Positions 1 to 5,469 are shown, counted from the first letter of the stretch. The stretch: 8,194 bases of DNA from Bacillota bacterium (GCA_012512605.1 JAAZDX010000272.1:1-8194); one strand, 5' to 3'. Made by a program: numbers and translations. Notes: a model not told the origin generated them from the sequence alone.

Positions 1-14
1 AAAACCACCGCCGA

Positions 15-326
15 TTATTCCATCCGGGCCATCAGCAACTGTCTTTCAATGACCTTCGCCATCTCCGGCGCAAGGACACCAACTACAGCCAGGGTCTTTT
101 TCCCTAAAGCCCGCCCCAGTTCTTCCTGTTTTGTCGCGTAGTACAGACGAATTCGATACTCACGGCAGAGCCGCTCAATCTTCTCTTTGGTATGCGGTGC
201 AGTGTCGGTCGCAAGGAGAACAAGGGTTAACTTTCTTCCCTTCGCGGCCTGGCAAGTAGCAGTAAAACCAAGGGTCAACTTCCCGGCTTTCCGCGCAATT
301 CCAAGGAAGTTAAGGAGCTTCGTCAT
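15..326 (-). CDS. ylxQ: YlxQ, L7Ae/L30e-family RNA-binding protein
   Basis: Small cytoplasmic RNA-binding protein of the L7Ae/L30e/S12e (Gadd45) superfamily, whose members typically bind kink-turn RNA. The 103-residue protein opens with LLNFLGIARKAGKL, followed by a glycine and an alanine-rich helix, then LVLLATDTAPHT and a late ELGRALGKK segment. This is the family's usual layout and length. I chose the ATG at 324-326 because GGGGA lies 7 nt upstream; an in-frame TTG at 330-332 would have almost no spacer. The gene overlaps the end of rnpM by 17 bp, so the two are probably translationally coupled. Just after the stop, the minus strand reads GGCGGTGG (positions 12-5), which could be the ribosome binding site of infB, the normal next gene, beyond the window edge. 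Its cellular role is poorly defined even in model Bacillota. Identity is confident from sequence and context together. Confidence 0.93.
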   Translation of the reverse strand: MTKLLNFLGIARKAGKLTLGFTATCQAAKGRKLTLVLLATDTAPHTKEKIERLCREYRIRLYYATKQEELGRALGKKTLAVVGVLAPEMAKVIERQLLMARME

Positions 327-603
327 GAACAATCCCCGTCATTAGTTCTGTTTTCAGCTTTTCCTTCAGCGCGGTACTGATCTCAACTTCTAATTTATTC
401 GCCAACAAGTTACCCTTTAAGGCCTTTTCCAGACAGGATGATGAGGGACAGATATAACAGCCTCGGCCTGATTTTTTACCGGTAAAGTCGACCAGCACTT
501 CGCGCTCCGGCGTTCTCACGATCCGGATTAGATCTCGCTTATTTCCTACTTCACCACAGCCAACACAGGTCCGCTGTGGAATTTTCCGTTTCCGTACCGC
601 CAT
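310..603 (-). CDS. rnpM: RnpM (YlxR) RNase P modulator / nucleic-acid-binding protein
   Basis: YlxR-family protein of 97 residues, the usual length. The family was long annotated only as 'nusA-infB operon region protein'; it has been reported to bind and modulate the RNase P RNA in Bacillota, hence the name RnpM. The family signature is plain: RTCVGCGEVGNKRDLIRIVR at residues 11-30 and SGRGCYICPSSSC at 45-57, with a basic N-terminus (AVRKRKIPQR) and the usual LEKAL...LE.EI tail. There are five cysteines, at residues 13, 16, 49, 52 and 57. Residues 49 and 52 add a second CxxC pattern where many relatives have GRGAYIC or GRGAYVC, so metal binding is conceivable but is only inference. Start and stop are tightly packed: the nusA stop and this ATG share one base (TAATG), with GGAGAGAAG as ribosome binding site inside the end of nusA. 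Confidence 0.95.
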   Translation of the reverse strand: MAVRKRKIPQRTCVGCGEVGNKRDLIRIVRTPEREVLVDFTGKKSGRGCYICPSSSCLEKALKGNLLANKLEVEISTALKEKLKTELMTGIVHDEAP

Positions 604-2168
604 TACTTCTCTCCCCGCTTCGTCCCCTTATTTCTCTTTTTCTCCTCTTCACTCAGACTAAATTTCTTTTTCAACTCTTCGGAAAGGAGTTGCCCAATGG
701 TAAAGCCGGAACCACTCTCTTCACCGAATACAAGCTCGGTATCATCTTCAACCGCAACCTCCGGCGTGGAATCCTGACTGGCATCGATAAAAAGATCAAT
801 TCCTTCTTCCACTTCGTCAATTAGCTCTTTGACCCGCTGCTTCGACCGTTTCTTTGTTTTCTTCTTCTTCGGTTCCTCACGGGTAAAGACTTCTTCCGGC
901 TCCTCTACCGCCACCGGAGAGAGGTCCGGTTCTTCCATCCCCTCTTCCACAGCTGTATCCGTTTCCTCCCATGATTCATCCCCTTCATCCCATGAATCAT
1001 CGGTCTGATCTTCCAGTTCTTCCCCGGTCAGTTCGATCAGCTCCTCGCCGCTACCGAGGACTTCTTCCCAATCATAGGTTTCTTCTTCGTAAGTTTCCTC
1101 CTCAGCAAGTAATGCCTCAATCTCTTCTCTGCTTTCCTCGGCTTGGGTTTCGCTTTTAATATCAACCTTCCAACCGGTTAGGCGGGCGGCCAAACGGGCA
1201 TTTTGACCCTCTTTCCCGATCGCAAGGGATAACTGGTTATCCGGTACAATCACAATCGAACTTTTCTTGCTGGGGAGCAGTTTTACTTCCGTAACTTTAG
1301 CCGGACTAAGTGCTCTGGTTATATAGCGGGCGGGATCCTCATCCCATAAGATTAGATCGATTTTTTCGCCTTTAAGCTCCCGGACCACCATCTGGACCCG
1401 GGACCCTTTCGCCCCGACACAAGCGCCGACGGGATCCACATTCTCGTATTTGCTGTAGACTGCCACCTTTGAACGGGCCCCCGGTTCACGGGCGACATTT
1501 TTGATCTCGACGATTCCTTCCTGAATCTCGGGAACTTCGAATTCGAGCAGCCGTTTCAGGAAGCCACTGCGCGAACGGGAAAGGATGATCTGGGGTCCTT
1601 TCGAACCTTTTTTTACTTCCGCGAGATAGGCTTTGATCCGCGCCCCGTGCTCAAAACGTTCACCGGGAATCTGCTCATGGGGGGGCAATACCGCCTCCGT
1701 TTTCCCTAAATCCACATAGACTGTTCTTTGTTCAAAACGGCGTACCGTACCAGTGATTAAATCATCCACCCGGGAAGAATATTCATTATAGATCAAGCTC
1801 CGTTCGGCTTCGCGAATCCGTTGGACAATAATCTGTTTCGCGGTCTGGGCGGCAATCCGGCCAAATTCTTTCGGATAGATTTCAAACTCGACTTGATCTT
1901 CCAGCTGGTAACTGGGGTCGATCGCTTTTGCCTCTGCTAAATTAATCTGTGTATTTTCGTCTTCCACTTCCATGACGACTTCTTTATAGATGTAAATATG
2001 AAATTCACCGGTTTCTGGGTCCAAGATCACCTTCAGGTTACTGTTTTTCCCTTGGTCTTTTTTATAAGCCGATAAGATCGCGGATTCAATCGCTTCGATT
2101 AAGATTTCCTTAGCGATTCCTTTCTCCTTTTCCACCATATTTAAGGCTTCTATCAACTCTCGGTTCAT
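603..2168 (-). CDS. nusA: Transcription termination/antitermination factor NusA with long acidic C-terminal extension
   Basis: NusA binds RNA polymerase and nascent RNA and controls pausing, intrinsic termination and antitermination. The 521-residue protein begins MNRELIEALNMVEKEKGIAK, the classic NusA N-terminus. Domains in order: RNAP-binding N-terminal domain about 1-125, with the QTAKQIIVQRIREAER helix near 108-123; S1 domain about 135-185; KH1 about 230-275, with DPVGACVGAKGSRV; KH2 about 304-339, with LAIGKEGQNARLAARLTGW. After KH2 comes a tail of about 180 residues: very acidic from about 341 to 429, a lysine cluster (KKKKTKKRSKQR) near 433, then another acidic stretch and a more ordered-looking end (GFTIGQLLSEELKKKF). 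B. subtilis NusA stops soon after KH2, so the tail is extra; it does not look like the E. coli AR1/AR2 repeats. I chose the ATG at 2166-2168, which has AAGGGAGG 8 nt upstream, over an in-frame TTG at 2199-2201 that overlaps rimP. Confidence 0.97.
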   Translation of the reverse strand: MNRELIEALNMVEKEKGIAKEILIEAIESAILSAYKKDQGKNSNLKVILDPETGEFHIYIYKEVVMEVEDENTQINLAEAKAIDPSYQLEDQVEFEIYPKEFGRIAAQTAKQIIVQRIREAERSLIYNEYSSRVDDLITGTVRRFEQRTVYVDLGKTEAVLPPHEQIPGERFEHGARIKAYLAEVKKGSKGPQIILSRSRSGFLKRLLEFEVPEIQEGIVEIKNVAREPGARSKVAVYSKYENVDPVGACVGAKGSRVQMVVRELKGEKIDLILWDEDPARYITRALSPAKVTEVKLLPSKKSSIVIVPDNQLSLAIGKEGQNARLAARLTGWKVDIKSETQAEESREEIEALLAEEETYEEETYDWEEVLGSGEELIELTGEELEDQTDDSWDEGDESWEETDTAVEEGMEEPDLSPVAVEEPEEVFTREEPKKKKTKKRSKQRVKELIDEVEEGIDLFIDASQDSTPEVAVEDDTELVFGEESGSGFTIGQLLSEELKKKFSLSEEEKKRNKGTKRGEK

Positions 2169-2176
2169 CCGAATAT

Positions 2177-2184
2177 CCTCCCTT
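2177..2184 (-). promoter_or_regulatory. Ribosome binding site fixing the nusA start
   Basis: The minus strand reads AAGGGAGG here, 8 nt before the ATG at 2168. It supports an nusA start at MNRELIEAL rather than the TTG eleven codons upstream. It lies in the 25-bp gap between the rimP stop and nusA. Confidence 0.85.
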
Positions 2185-2193
2185 AACTCGTCC

Positions 2194-2661
2194 TCAATCA
2201 ATTACCCGTAAACGAGCTTTCGAAATCATATCCCAGGGTATATTTAAGGTCACGCCATCAATTTCCACCATAACTTGGCTCTCGGGCTGATCGGACCAGC
2301 CGATAAGACGGCCCTTAAGCTTTCTCTTTCCCTGTATGGGTGCGAAAAGCCTGATTTCAACACCCTGACCGGCAAAGCGCTGAAAATGTTCGGGTTTCGT
2401 CAGAGGCCGTTCTAAACCGGGAGAAGATACTTCTAACAAATAAGCGGTGGGAATTGGATCTTCCTCATCTAAGACTGCACTCAGCCGCTTACTGAAAAGC
2501 TCGCAATCTTTAACACCAATCCCTTCGGGGCGATCGATGAACACCCTGAGGAACCGTTGTGCTCCTTCTCGCGTCAACGCCACTTCCACTACTTCGTAAT
2601 TTAGCTCCGCGCCGACCTCTTCTGCTAATTTCCAAAGGATGTTTTTTAATCCTTGACCCAT
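2194..2661 (-). CDS. rimP: Ribosome maturation factor RimP
   Basis: RimP assists late assembly of the 30S ribosomal subunit in the cytoplasm. The protein is 155 residues, typical for the family. The N-terminal domain has EVGAELNYEVVEV (15-27) and LRVFIDRPEGIGVKDC (38-53). The family hallmark LLEVSSPGLERPLTKPEHF is at 75-93. The C-terminal Sm-like domain follows, with KLKGRLIGW and IPWDMISKARL. The open frame extends 27 codons further upstream to an ATG at 2742, but that extension reads through a hairpin and resembles no RimP N-terminus. The ATG at 2659-2661 has AAAGGAG 7 nt upstream and is the start chosen. RimP is the first gene of the rimP-nusA-rnpM-ylxQ unit, with its own promoter and attenuator-like hairpin upstream. 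Confidence 0.96.
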   Translation of the reverse strand: MGQGLKNILWKLAEEVGAELNYEVVEVALTREGAQRFLRVFIDRPEGIGVKDCELFSKRLSAVLDEEDPIPTAYLLEVSSPGLERPLTKPEHFQRFAGQGVEIRLFAPIQGKRKLKGRLIGWSDQPESQVMVEIDGVTLNIPWDMISKARLRVID

Positions 2662-2668
2662 ATGTACG

Positions 2669-2675
2669 CTCCTTT
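2669..2675 (-). promoter_or_regulatory. Ribosome binding site fixing the rimP start
   Basis: AAAGGAG on the minus strand, 7 nt before the ATG at 2661. This internal site rejects the longer frame that starts at 2742. Confidence 0.85.
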
Positions 2676-2700
2676 TTCCCAAATAATTATGGACACAAGA

Positions 2701-2729
2701 CAAAAAGTGGGTTGAAAACCCACTCCTTT
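2701..2729 (-). terminator. Attenuator-like hairpin in the rimP leader
   Basis: On the minus strand AGTGGGTT (2724-2717), a 3-nt loop TTC, and AACCCACT (2713-2706) form a perfect 8-bp stem, followed at once by TTTT (2705-2702). Flanking A/G bases at 2725-2728 can extend the stem through G-U and A-U pairs with this U tract. This is the shape of an intrinsic terminator, but it lies between the rimP promoter and the rimP start rather than after a gene, so I read it as a premature terminator controlling the operon. The stem and U tract are seen directly; attenuation is inference. Attenuators upstream of rimP/nusA operons have been described in several bacteria. Confidence 0.72.
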
Positions 2730-2753
2730 TCCGGTACTTCATCTAATACTTAA

Positions 2754-2782
2754 AGTTTACCACAGTTTAAACCCTTTGACAA
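2754..2782 (-). promoter_or_regulatory. Sigma-A-type promoter of the rimP-nusA operon, extended -10
   Basis: The minus strand has a -35 TTGTCA (2782-2777; five of six consensus bases), a 17-bp spacer, and a -10 TAAACT (2759-2754; four of six) preceded by TGG, an extended -10 TGn. Transcription would start near 2747, giving a leader of about 85 nt that contains the hairpin at 2724-2706. It lies in the gap after the small hypothetical gene, so the conserved operon can be transcribed independently of the HD-GYP/apbE genes. No clear terminator separates the two groups, so readthrough is also possible. Confidence 0.6.
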
Positions 2783-2825
2783 GGCTAAGCAGATAAATAT
2801 CCTGAGGTGCTTTCGGCCCAAGCCT

Positions 2826-3203
2826 TCATTCCGGCAAAGAAGCAAAAATAAAGTCCCAAAGCTCATTTGCCGCATCAAGTAATATTTCCGCTTCCTCTTC
2901 GGTAGTGATGGAGACCGATTCATTTAGGAATAAACCGACATTAGCAGCAAGCGGCAGGATTTCTGGACTGCGCGCAACACATTTTTCCCAAAGGTGGTCA
3001 AAGGCTAAATCCGCAATCGGGAGCGTACTTTCTTCCTGGAGCTCAAGATAAGCAACTAAGAGGTTACGCACCGCCGCCCGACAATTTTCATAAATACTAG
3101 TGCGGTCTGGAGTTTTCTCGGCAGTTGTTAATAATTGATCGGCTTTAGCCAAGAGCGCATCCACTTGTTTTTCAGCCGCCACCGCCCGGTGTTTTTTTTC
3201 CAC
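2826..3203 (-). CDS. Small helical protein of unknown function, coupled to apbE
   Basis: I do not recognise this 125-residue protein. It appears wholly alpha-helical, soluble and acidic, with no signal peptide or membrane segment. Visible segments are VDALLAKADQLLTTAEK (about 14-30), YENCRAAVRNLLVAYLELQ (about 38-56), LAFDHLWEKCVARSPEILPLAANV (about 66-89) and EEAEILLDAANELWDFIFASLPE at the end. The pattern of an Asn/Arg-containing helix followed by a leucine-rich helix loosely resembles HEPN-like four-helix bundles, but no RxxxxH motif is visible, so this is only a fold guess. The start is not ATG. GTG at 3201-3203 sits 6 nt after AGGAGG; TTG at 3204-3206 is the alternative but has only 3 nt of spacing. 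The gene overlaps the last 32 bp of apbE, which suggests translational coupling. Confidence 0.75.
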   Translation of the reverse strand: MEKKHRAVAAEKQVDALLAKADQLLTTAEKTPDRTSIYENCRAAVRNLLVAYLELQEESTLPIADLAFDHLWEKCVARSPEILPLAANVGLFLNESVSITTEEEAEILLDAANELWDFIFASLPE

Positions 3204-4221
3204 CAAACCCCTCCTCGTCCTCTTCCTCTCTTTTCAAAAGCGTTTTAAACCCCGGCGTCATCGTCACATGCATGTCGCGGTCGATGATCAGTGCTTCCAG
3301 TTGCTGCCGGGCCAGTAATCGTGCCCGGTCCTCAGCAGCGGCCACAAAAACCGCGGTTGAAAAAAGGTCTGCTTTCATTGCCGAATCAGTAATAATGGTG
3401 ACCGCAGATAAATCAGTCGGTGGATAGCCGGTAAAAGGGTTGAGAAGATGAGAATAACGCTTACCTTCTACTTCAATATACCGCTGGGTATCCGCGGATG
3501 TTCCCACCGCTTGGCTGGAAGTTAGATGAACAACACCGATCCACTCTTTACTTCGCGGATGGGAAATGGCAATCCGCCAGGGTCCACCACCCGGTCTTTC
3601 GCCCAAAACCCGAATACTACTTTCACCGCCGTTAATTAAGGCCCCAACTACACCAGAGCGCTTTAGGATCTCCCAAGCCCGATCAATGGCATAACCCTTT
3701 GCCACCCCACTTAAGTCCAGTTTCATTCCGGCTTGTTTCAGGTAAACCGTCGGGCCTTCATCGTCCAAAACCACCAGGTTGTTTCGGGTTAAAGGTAAAA
3801 CCGCGGTAACTTCTTCCGGTGACGGAATCCGTCCTTTACCGTTATAACCAAAATCCCAAAGTTCAACTAAAGCGCCGATCACCGGGTTAAAATAACCAGC
3901 ACTCGCTTCCGCCATTTTAAAAACGGTGCGCAAAAAGGCAAAAAATTCTGGTCCAACCGAAACTGGGGCTTTGCCGGCCTGGGCATTGATCTGGGCAACA
4001 ATGCCTTGCGTCTGCGAAGTAAGCTCATGGATCCGTTCTAGTTCGCCAAAAGCCTGCCTAACCGCAACAGAAGCCCCGGGACCGTAGGCGGTGATGCGAA
4101 TTAAAGTCCCAAACAGAAAACGGCTCTCGTTTACCGGTTTCTGGTGCCGCCGGGCGAAAAAAAAAGCAGTAAGGATCAGCAAGAACAGGACAACCAGGAG
4201 CCATAATTTCCGTTTCCTCAT
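3172..4221 (-). CDS. apbE: ApbE-family FAD:protein FMN transferase, membrane-anchored
   Basis: ApbE enzymes transfer FMN from FAD to a Thr/Ser of target proteins such as RnfG/NqrC-type subunits, outside the membrane. The 349-residue protein has an N-terminal signal anchor (MRKRK, then a hydrophobic stretch at 6-23) with no lipobox cysteine, so it is probably tethered by this helix. Family motifs: FLFGTLIRITAYG at 35-47; KLDLSGVAKGYAIDRA at 167-182; INGGESS at 196-202; GTSADTQRY at 240-248; YSHLLNPFTGYP at 256-267; KADLFSTAVFV at 283-293, with Asp285 and Thr289 at the usual Mg-binding positions. The ATG at 4219-4221 has GGAG 7 nt upstream. The C-terminus (about 331-349) is acidic then glycine-rich, is not conserved in the family, and overlaps the ribosome binding site and start of the next gene. 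No flavoprotein acceptor is encoded in the window, so the target is unknown. Confidence 0.93.
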   Translation of the reverse strand: MRKRKLWLLVVLFLLILTAFFFARRHQKPVNESRFLFGTLIRITAYGPGASVAVRQAFGELERIHELTSQTQGIVAQINAQAGKAPVSVGPEFFAFLRTVFKMAEASAGYFNPVIGALVELWDFGYNGKGRIPSPEEVTAVLPLTRNNLVVLDDEGPTVYLKQAGMKLDLSGVAKGYAIDRAWEILKRSGVVGALINGGESSIRVLGERPGGGPWRIAISHPRSKEWIGVVHLTSSQAVGTSADTQRYIEVEGKRYSHLLNPFTGYPPTDLSAVTIITDSAMKADLFSTAVFVAAAEDRARLLARQQLEALIIDRDMHVTMTPGFKTLLKREEEDEEGFGGKKTPGGGG

Positions 4222-4232
4222 TTATTTTCTCC

Positions 4233-4255
4233 AAAAATTATGACCCTCGCGGGTC
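4233..4255 (-). terminator. Small GCGA-loop hairpin with U tract between the HD-GYP gene and apbE
   Basis: The minus strand reads GACCC (4255-4251), GCGA loop, GGGTC (4246-4242), then ATAATTTTT ending at 4233. A 5-bp GC-rich stem closed by a GNRA tetraloop and followed by five U's begins 4 nt after the HD-GYP stop codon. It could be a weak, partial terminator that lowers apbE expression, or a processing or stability element. The apbE ribosome binding site begins right after the U tract, so a complete stop here would need a separate apbE promoter, and I see none. Confidence 0.45.
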
Positions 4256-4259
4256 GGTT

Positions 4260-5147
4260 TTAAGAAAGATCAGAACAGGCCACCAGATCTTCGGGTTGGA
4301 ACTTCATTGTTCTCTGGTTCTTGACGTCCTGTTGAAGCCGGGACAAGTGCTCAATTCCTAATTCGTCCAAAGCCCTTACACATTTGGGACAAAACTGGAC
4401 GCCCGATAGGCTACGCACCTCAGCAAAGGCCTCCGCCATTGAGCGGGCGGCCCGGTAGGGACGTTCACTGGTCATGGCGTCCAAAGCATCAGCAACCGCA
4501 AAAATGCGGGCCAGCAAAGGAATTTTCTCACCCTTCAAACCTAAAGGATATCCGCTCCCATCATAACGTTCATGGTGGAGCAGAATTATATCGGCTGCGT
4601 TATTAAGGAACTCGAGCTGCCGAATTATATCGTAACCCAATTCGGGATGGCGTTTAATCATCTCCCATTCCTCGGGGAGCAGTTTCGTCTTTTTTAAAAG
4701 AATCCGGTCGGGTACACCGATCTTACAAATATCATGCAGGTAACCCACCAAAGCAATCTTTTCCAGTTCAGATTGGGGTAGCCCCATATGTTCGGCAAGG
4801 GCTGTGCCGTAAGCAGCCACCCTTATCGAGTGATCCCAAGTGTCGTGATCCCGGTAGTCTAAGGCATGGATTAATGCTTTGAGCGCCCCTTCGTTTGCTT
4901 TTCGTAATTTTGAGTAGTTCTTTTTCTGCCGGTCTTTATGCTCCCTCAGCTGGCGCCGGAAAATAAAGATGTGGTAGAGAGAAAAAGTTAGAAACAAAAG
5001 AAAACCTGAGATAACCACCCAAAGATAAGTTAATTCTTCCGGTGGGGCAAGGATCGGGAAAAACAGCTTACGGTAGAGAAAATAAGCTCCTGCTAGGTAG
5101 GCAATCACAACGGCCATTACTCCCAGGACTAATGGTTTTTTCTTCAT
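4260..5147 (-). CDS. Membrane-anchored HD-GYP phosphodiesterase-like protein
   Basis: Predicted cyclic-dinucleotide (c-di-GMP type) phosphodiesterase, 295 residues. Two membrane helices (about 6-26 and 40-63) with a short loop between them are followed by a charged, possibly coiled linker (64-93) and a full HD-GYP domain (about 95-270) in the cytoplasm. Signature residues are intact: DHSIRV (His106), HDICKIGVPD (His138-Asp139), HPELG (His167), HHERYDGSGYPLGLKGEKIP (191-210, GYP at 199-201), VADALDAMTSERPYR (218-232). Oddities: HDICKIG has Cys where Gly is normal, and the usual QFDP motif near the domain end is QFCPKC (251-256), creating a CxxC. There is no receiver, GAF or PAS input domain; the membrane part may be the sensor. 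I chose ATG at 5145-5147 because AGGA lies 9 nt upstream; the ATG at 5154-5156 directly abuts AGGA. A sigma-H-like promoter lies about 255 bp upstream. Activity on c-di-GMP is inferred from the motifs. Confidence 0.92.
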   Translation of the reverse strand: MKKKPLVLGVMAVVIAYLAGAYFLYRKLFFPILAPPEELTYLWVVISGFLLFLTFSLYHIFIFRRQLREHKDRQKKNYSKLRKANEGALKALIHALDYRDHDTWDHSIRVAAYGTALAEHMGLPQSELEKIALVGYLHDICKIGVPDRILLKKTKLLPEEWEMIKRHPELGYDIIRQLEFLNNAADIILLHHERYDGSGYPLGLKGEKIPLLARIFAVADALDAMTSERPYRAARSMAEAFAEVRSLSGVQFCPKCVRALDELGIEHLSRLQQDVKNQRTMKFQPEDLVACSDLS

Positions 5148-5166
5148 TATGTTCATTCCTAATCAA

Positions 5167-5184
5167 GTAGTAATGAGGTAGTAA
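5167..5184. repeat. 7-bp direct repeat (TTACTAC, 11-bp period) before the HD-GYP gene
   Basis: The minus strand reads TTACTAC CTCA TTACTAC; the plus strand shows GTAGTAA twice at 5167-5173 and 5178-5184. The period of 11 bp is about one helical turn, the geometry of a tandem half-site for a DNA-binding regulator. It ends 7 bp before the ribosome binding site, so it could also act in the mRNA. The repeat is seen; its function is unknown. Confidence 0.4.
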
Positions 5185-5199
5185 CGACAGTATGGGAAT

Positions 5200-5246
5200 A
5201 AGTTGATTTCCGGGTTGCTTTCAAAGCAAAACTAATTGAACAACTT
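5200..5246 (-). ncRNA. Possible stem-loop in the HD-GYP leader
   Basis: An inner perfect palindrome TTGCTTT-G-AAAGCAA (5229-5215) is enclosed by AAGTTG (5246-5241) and CAACTT (5205-5200), so the leader RNA could form a two-level stem. The arms extend imperfectly outward (GGAAGTTG against CAACTT..TCC). There is no U tract, so it does not look like a terminator. It matches no riboswitch I know; in particular I do not see the conserved bases of c-di-GMP-I or -II aptamers. As DNA, the inner palindrome could equally be an operator. Confidence 0.3.
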
Positions 5247-5402
5247 CCTTCACCAACAAGAAATAGCTGGGTTAATCTCTGCACAGCATGACCACCAGAC
5301 CAATTCCGGCAAGTTTCAGATAGAAACGAACAAATGGATACTACGGGCTCCCTCCTTTTAAATCAGGGATCAAAGAAGATAAAAACTGAGATTTACCTAT
5401 AT

Positions 5403-5431
5403 TCATTCGACGTTTGGAGAAATATTCCTTC
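5403..5431 (-). promoter_or_regulatory. Sigma-H (Spo0H)-type promoter of the HD-GYP gene
   Basis: The minus strand has GAAGGAATA at 5431-5423, an 11-bp spacer, and GTCGAATGA at 5411-5403. The B. subtilis sigma-H consensus is about RnAGGAwWW, 11-12 bp, RnnGAATww. The -35 element matches at every defined position and the -10 element misses only one weak position. Transcription would begin near 5396, giving a leader of about 250 nt before the HD-GYP ATG. Sigma-H acts at the switch to stationary phase and sporulation, so this implies induction of the phosphodiesterase, and perhaps apbE and the small gene behind it, at that stage. Confidence 0.65.
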
Positions 5432-5469
5432 TAATGATAAAGTAAAATACAGTTCCTTTCAGGTTTTTT

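Larger units (their letters stand above)
5148..5469. other. 322-bp intergenic region: dxs 3' flank, sigma-H promoter, long HD-GYP leader
   Basis: I see no convincing gene on either strand in this gap. On the minus strand it holds, in order: an AT-rich dxs 3' flank with a weak GTAAAAT/ATTTTAC inverted repeat and no good terminator; the sigma-H-like promoter at 5431-5403; an orphan Shine-Dalgarno-like AAAGGAGGGAG at 5358-5348 with no start codon behind it; a nested inverted repeat at 5246-5200; and a doubled TTACTAC motif at 5184-5167 just before the HD-GYP ribosome binding site. A stop-free minus-strand frame of 67 codons (5362-5162) crosses the leader but has no plausible start. Confidence 0.7.

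Noticed and set aside
2662..2742. 27-codon upstream extension of rimP to an ATG at 2742
   Set aside because: It translates the attenuator hairpin, resembles no RimP N-terminus, and a good ribosome binding site marks the internal ATG at 2661.
5159..5362. 67-codon stop-free minus-strand frame in the HD-GYP leader
   Set aside because: No ATG, GTG or TTG at a usable distance from the strong Shine-Dalgarno sequence, and no recognisable motif. Kept only as an observation about the orphan site.
5406..5412. Possible Spo0A box (CGTCGAA, compared with TGTCGAA) overlapping the sigma-H -10 element
   Set aside because: A 7-mer with one mismatch is expected often by chance, and the bases are already explained by the sigma-H -10 consensus.
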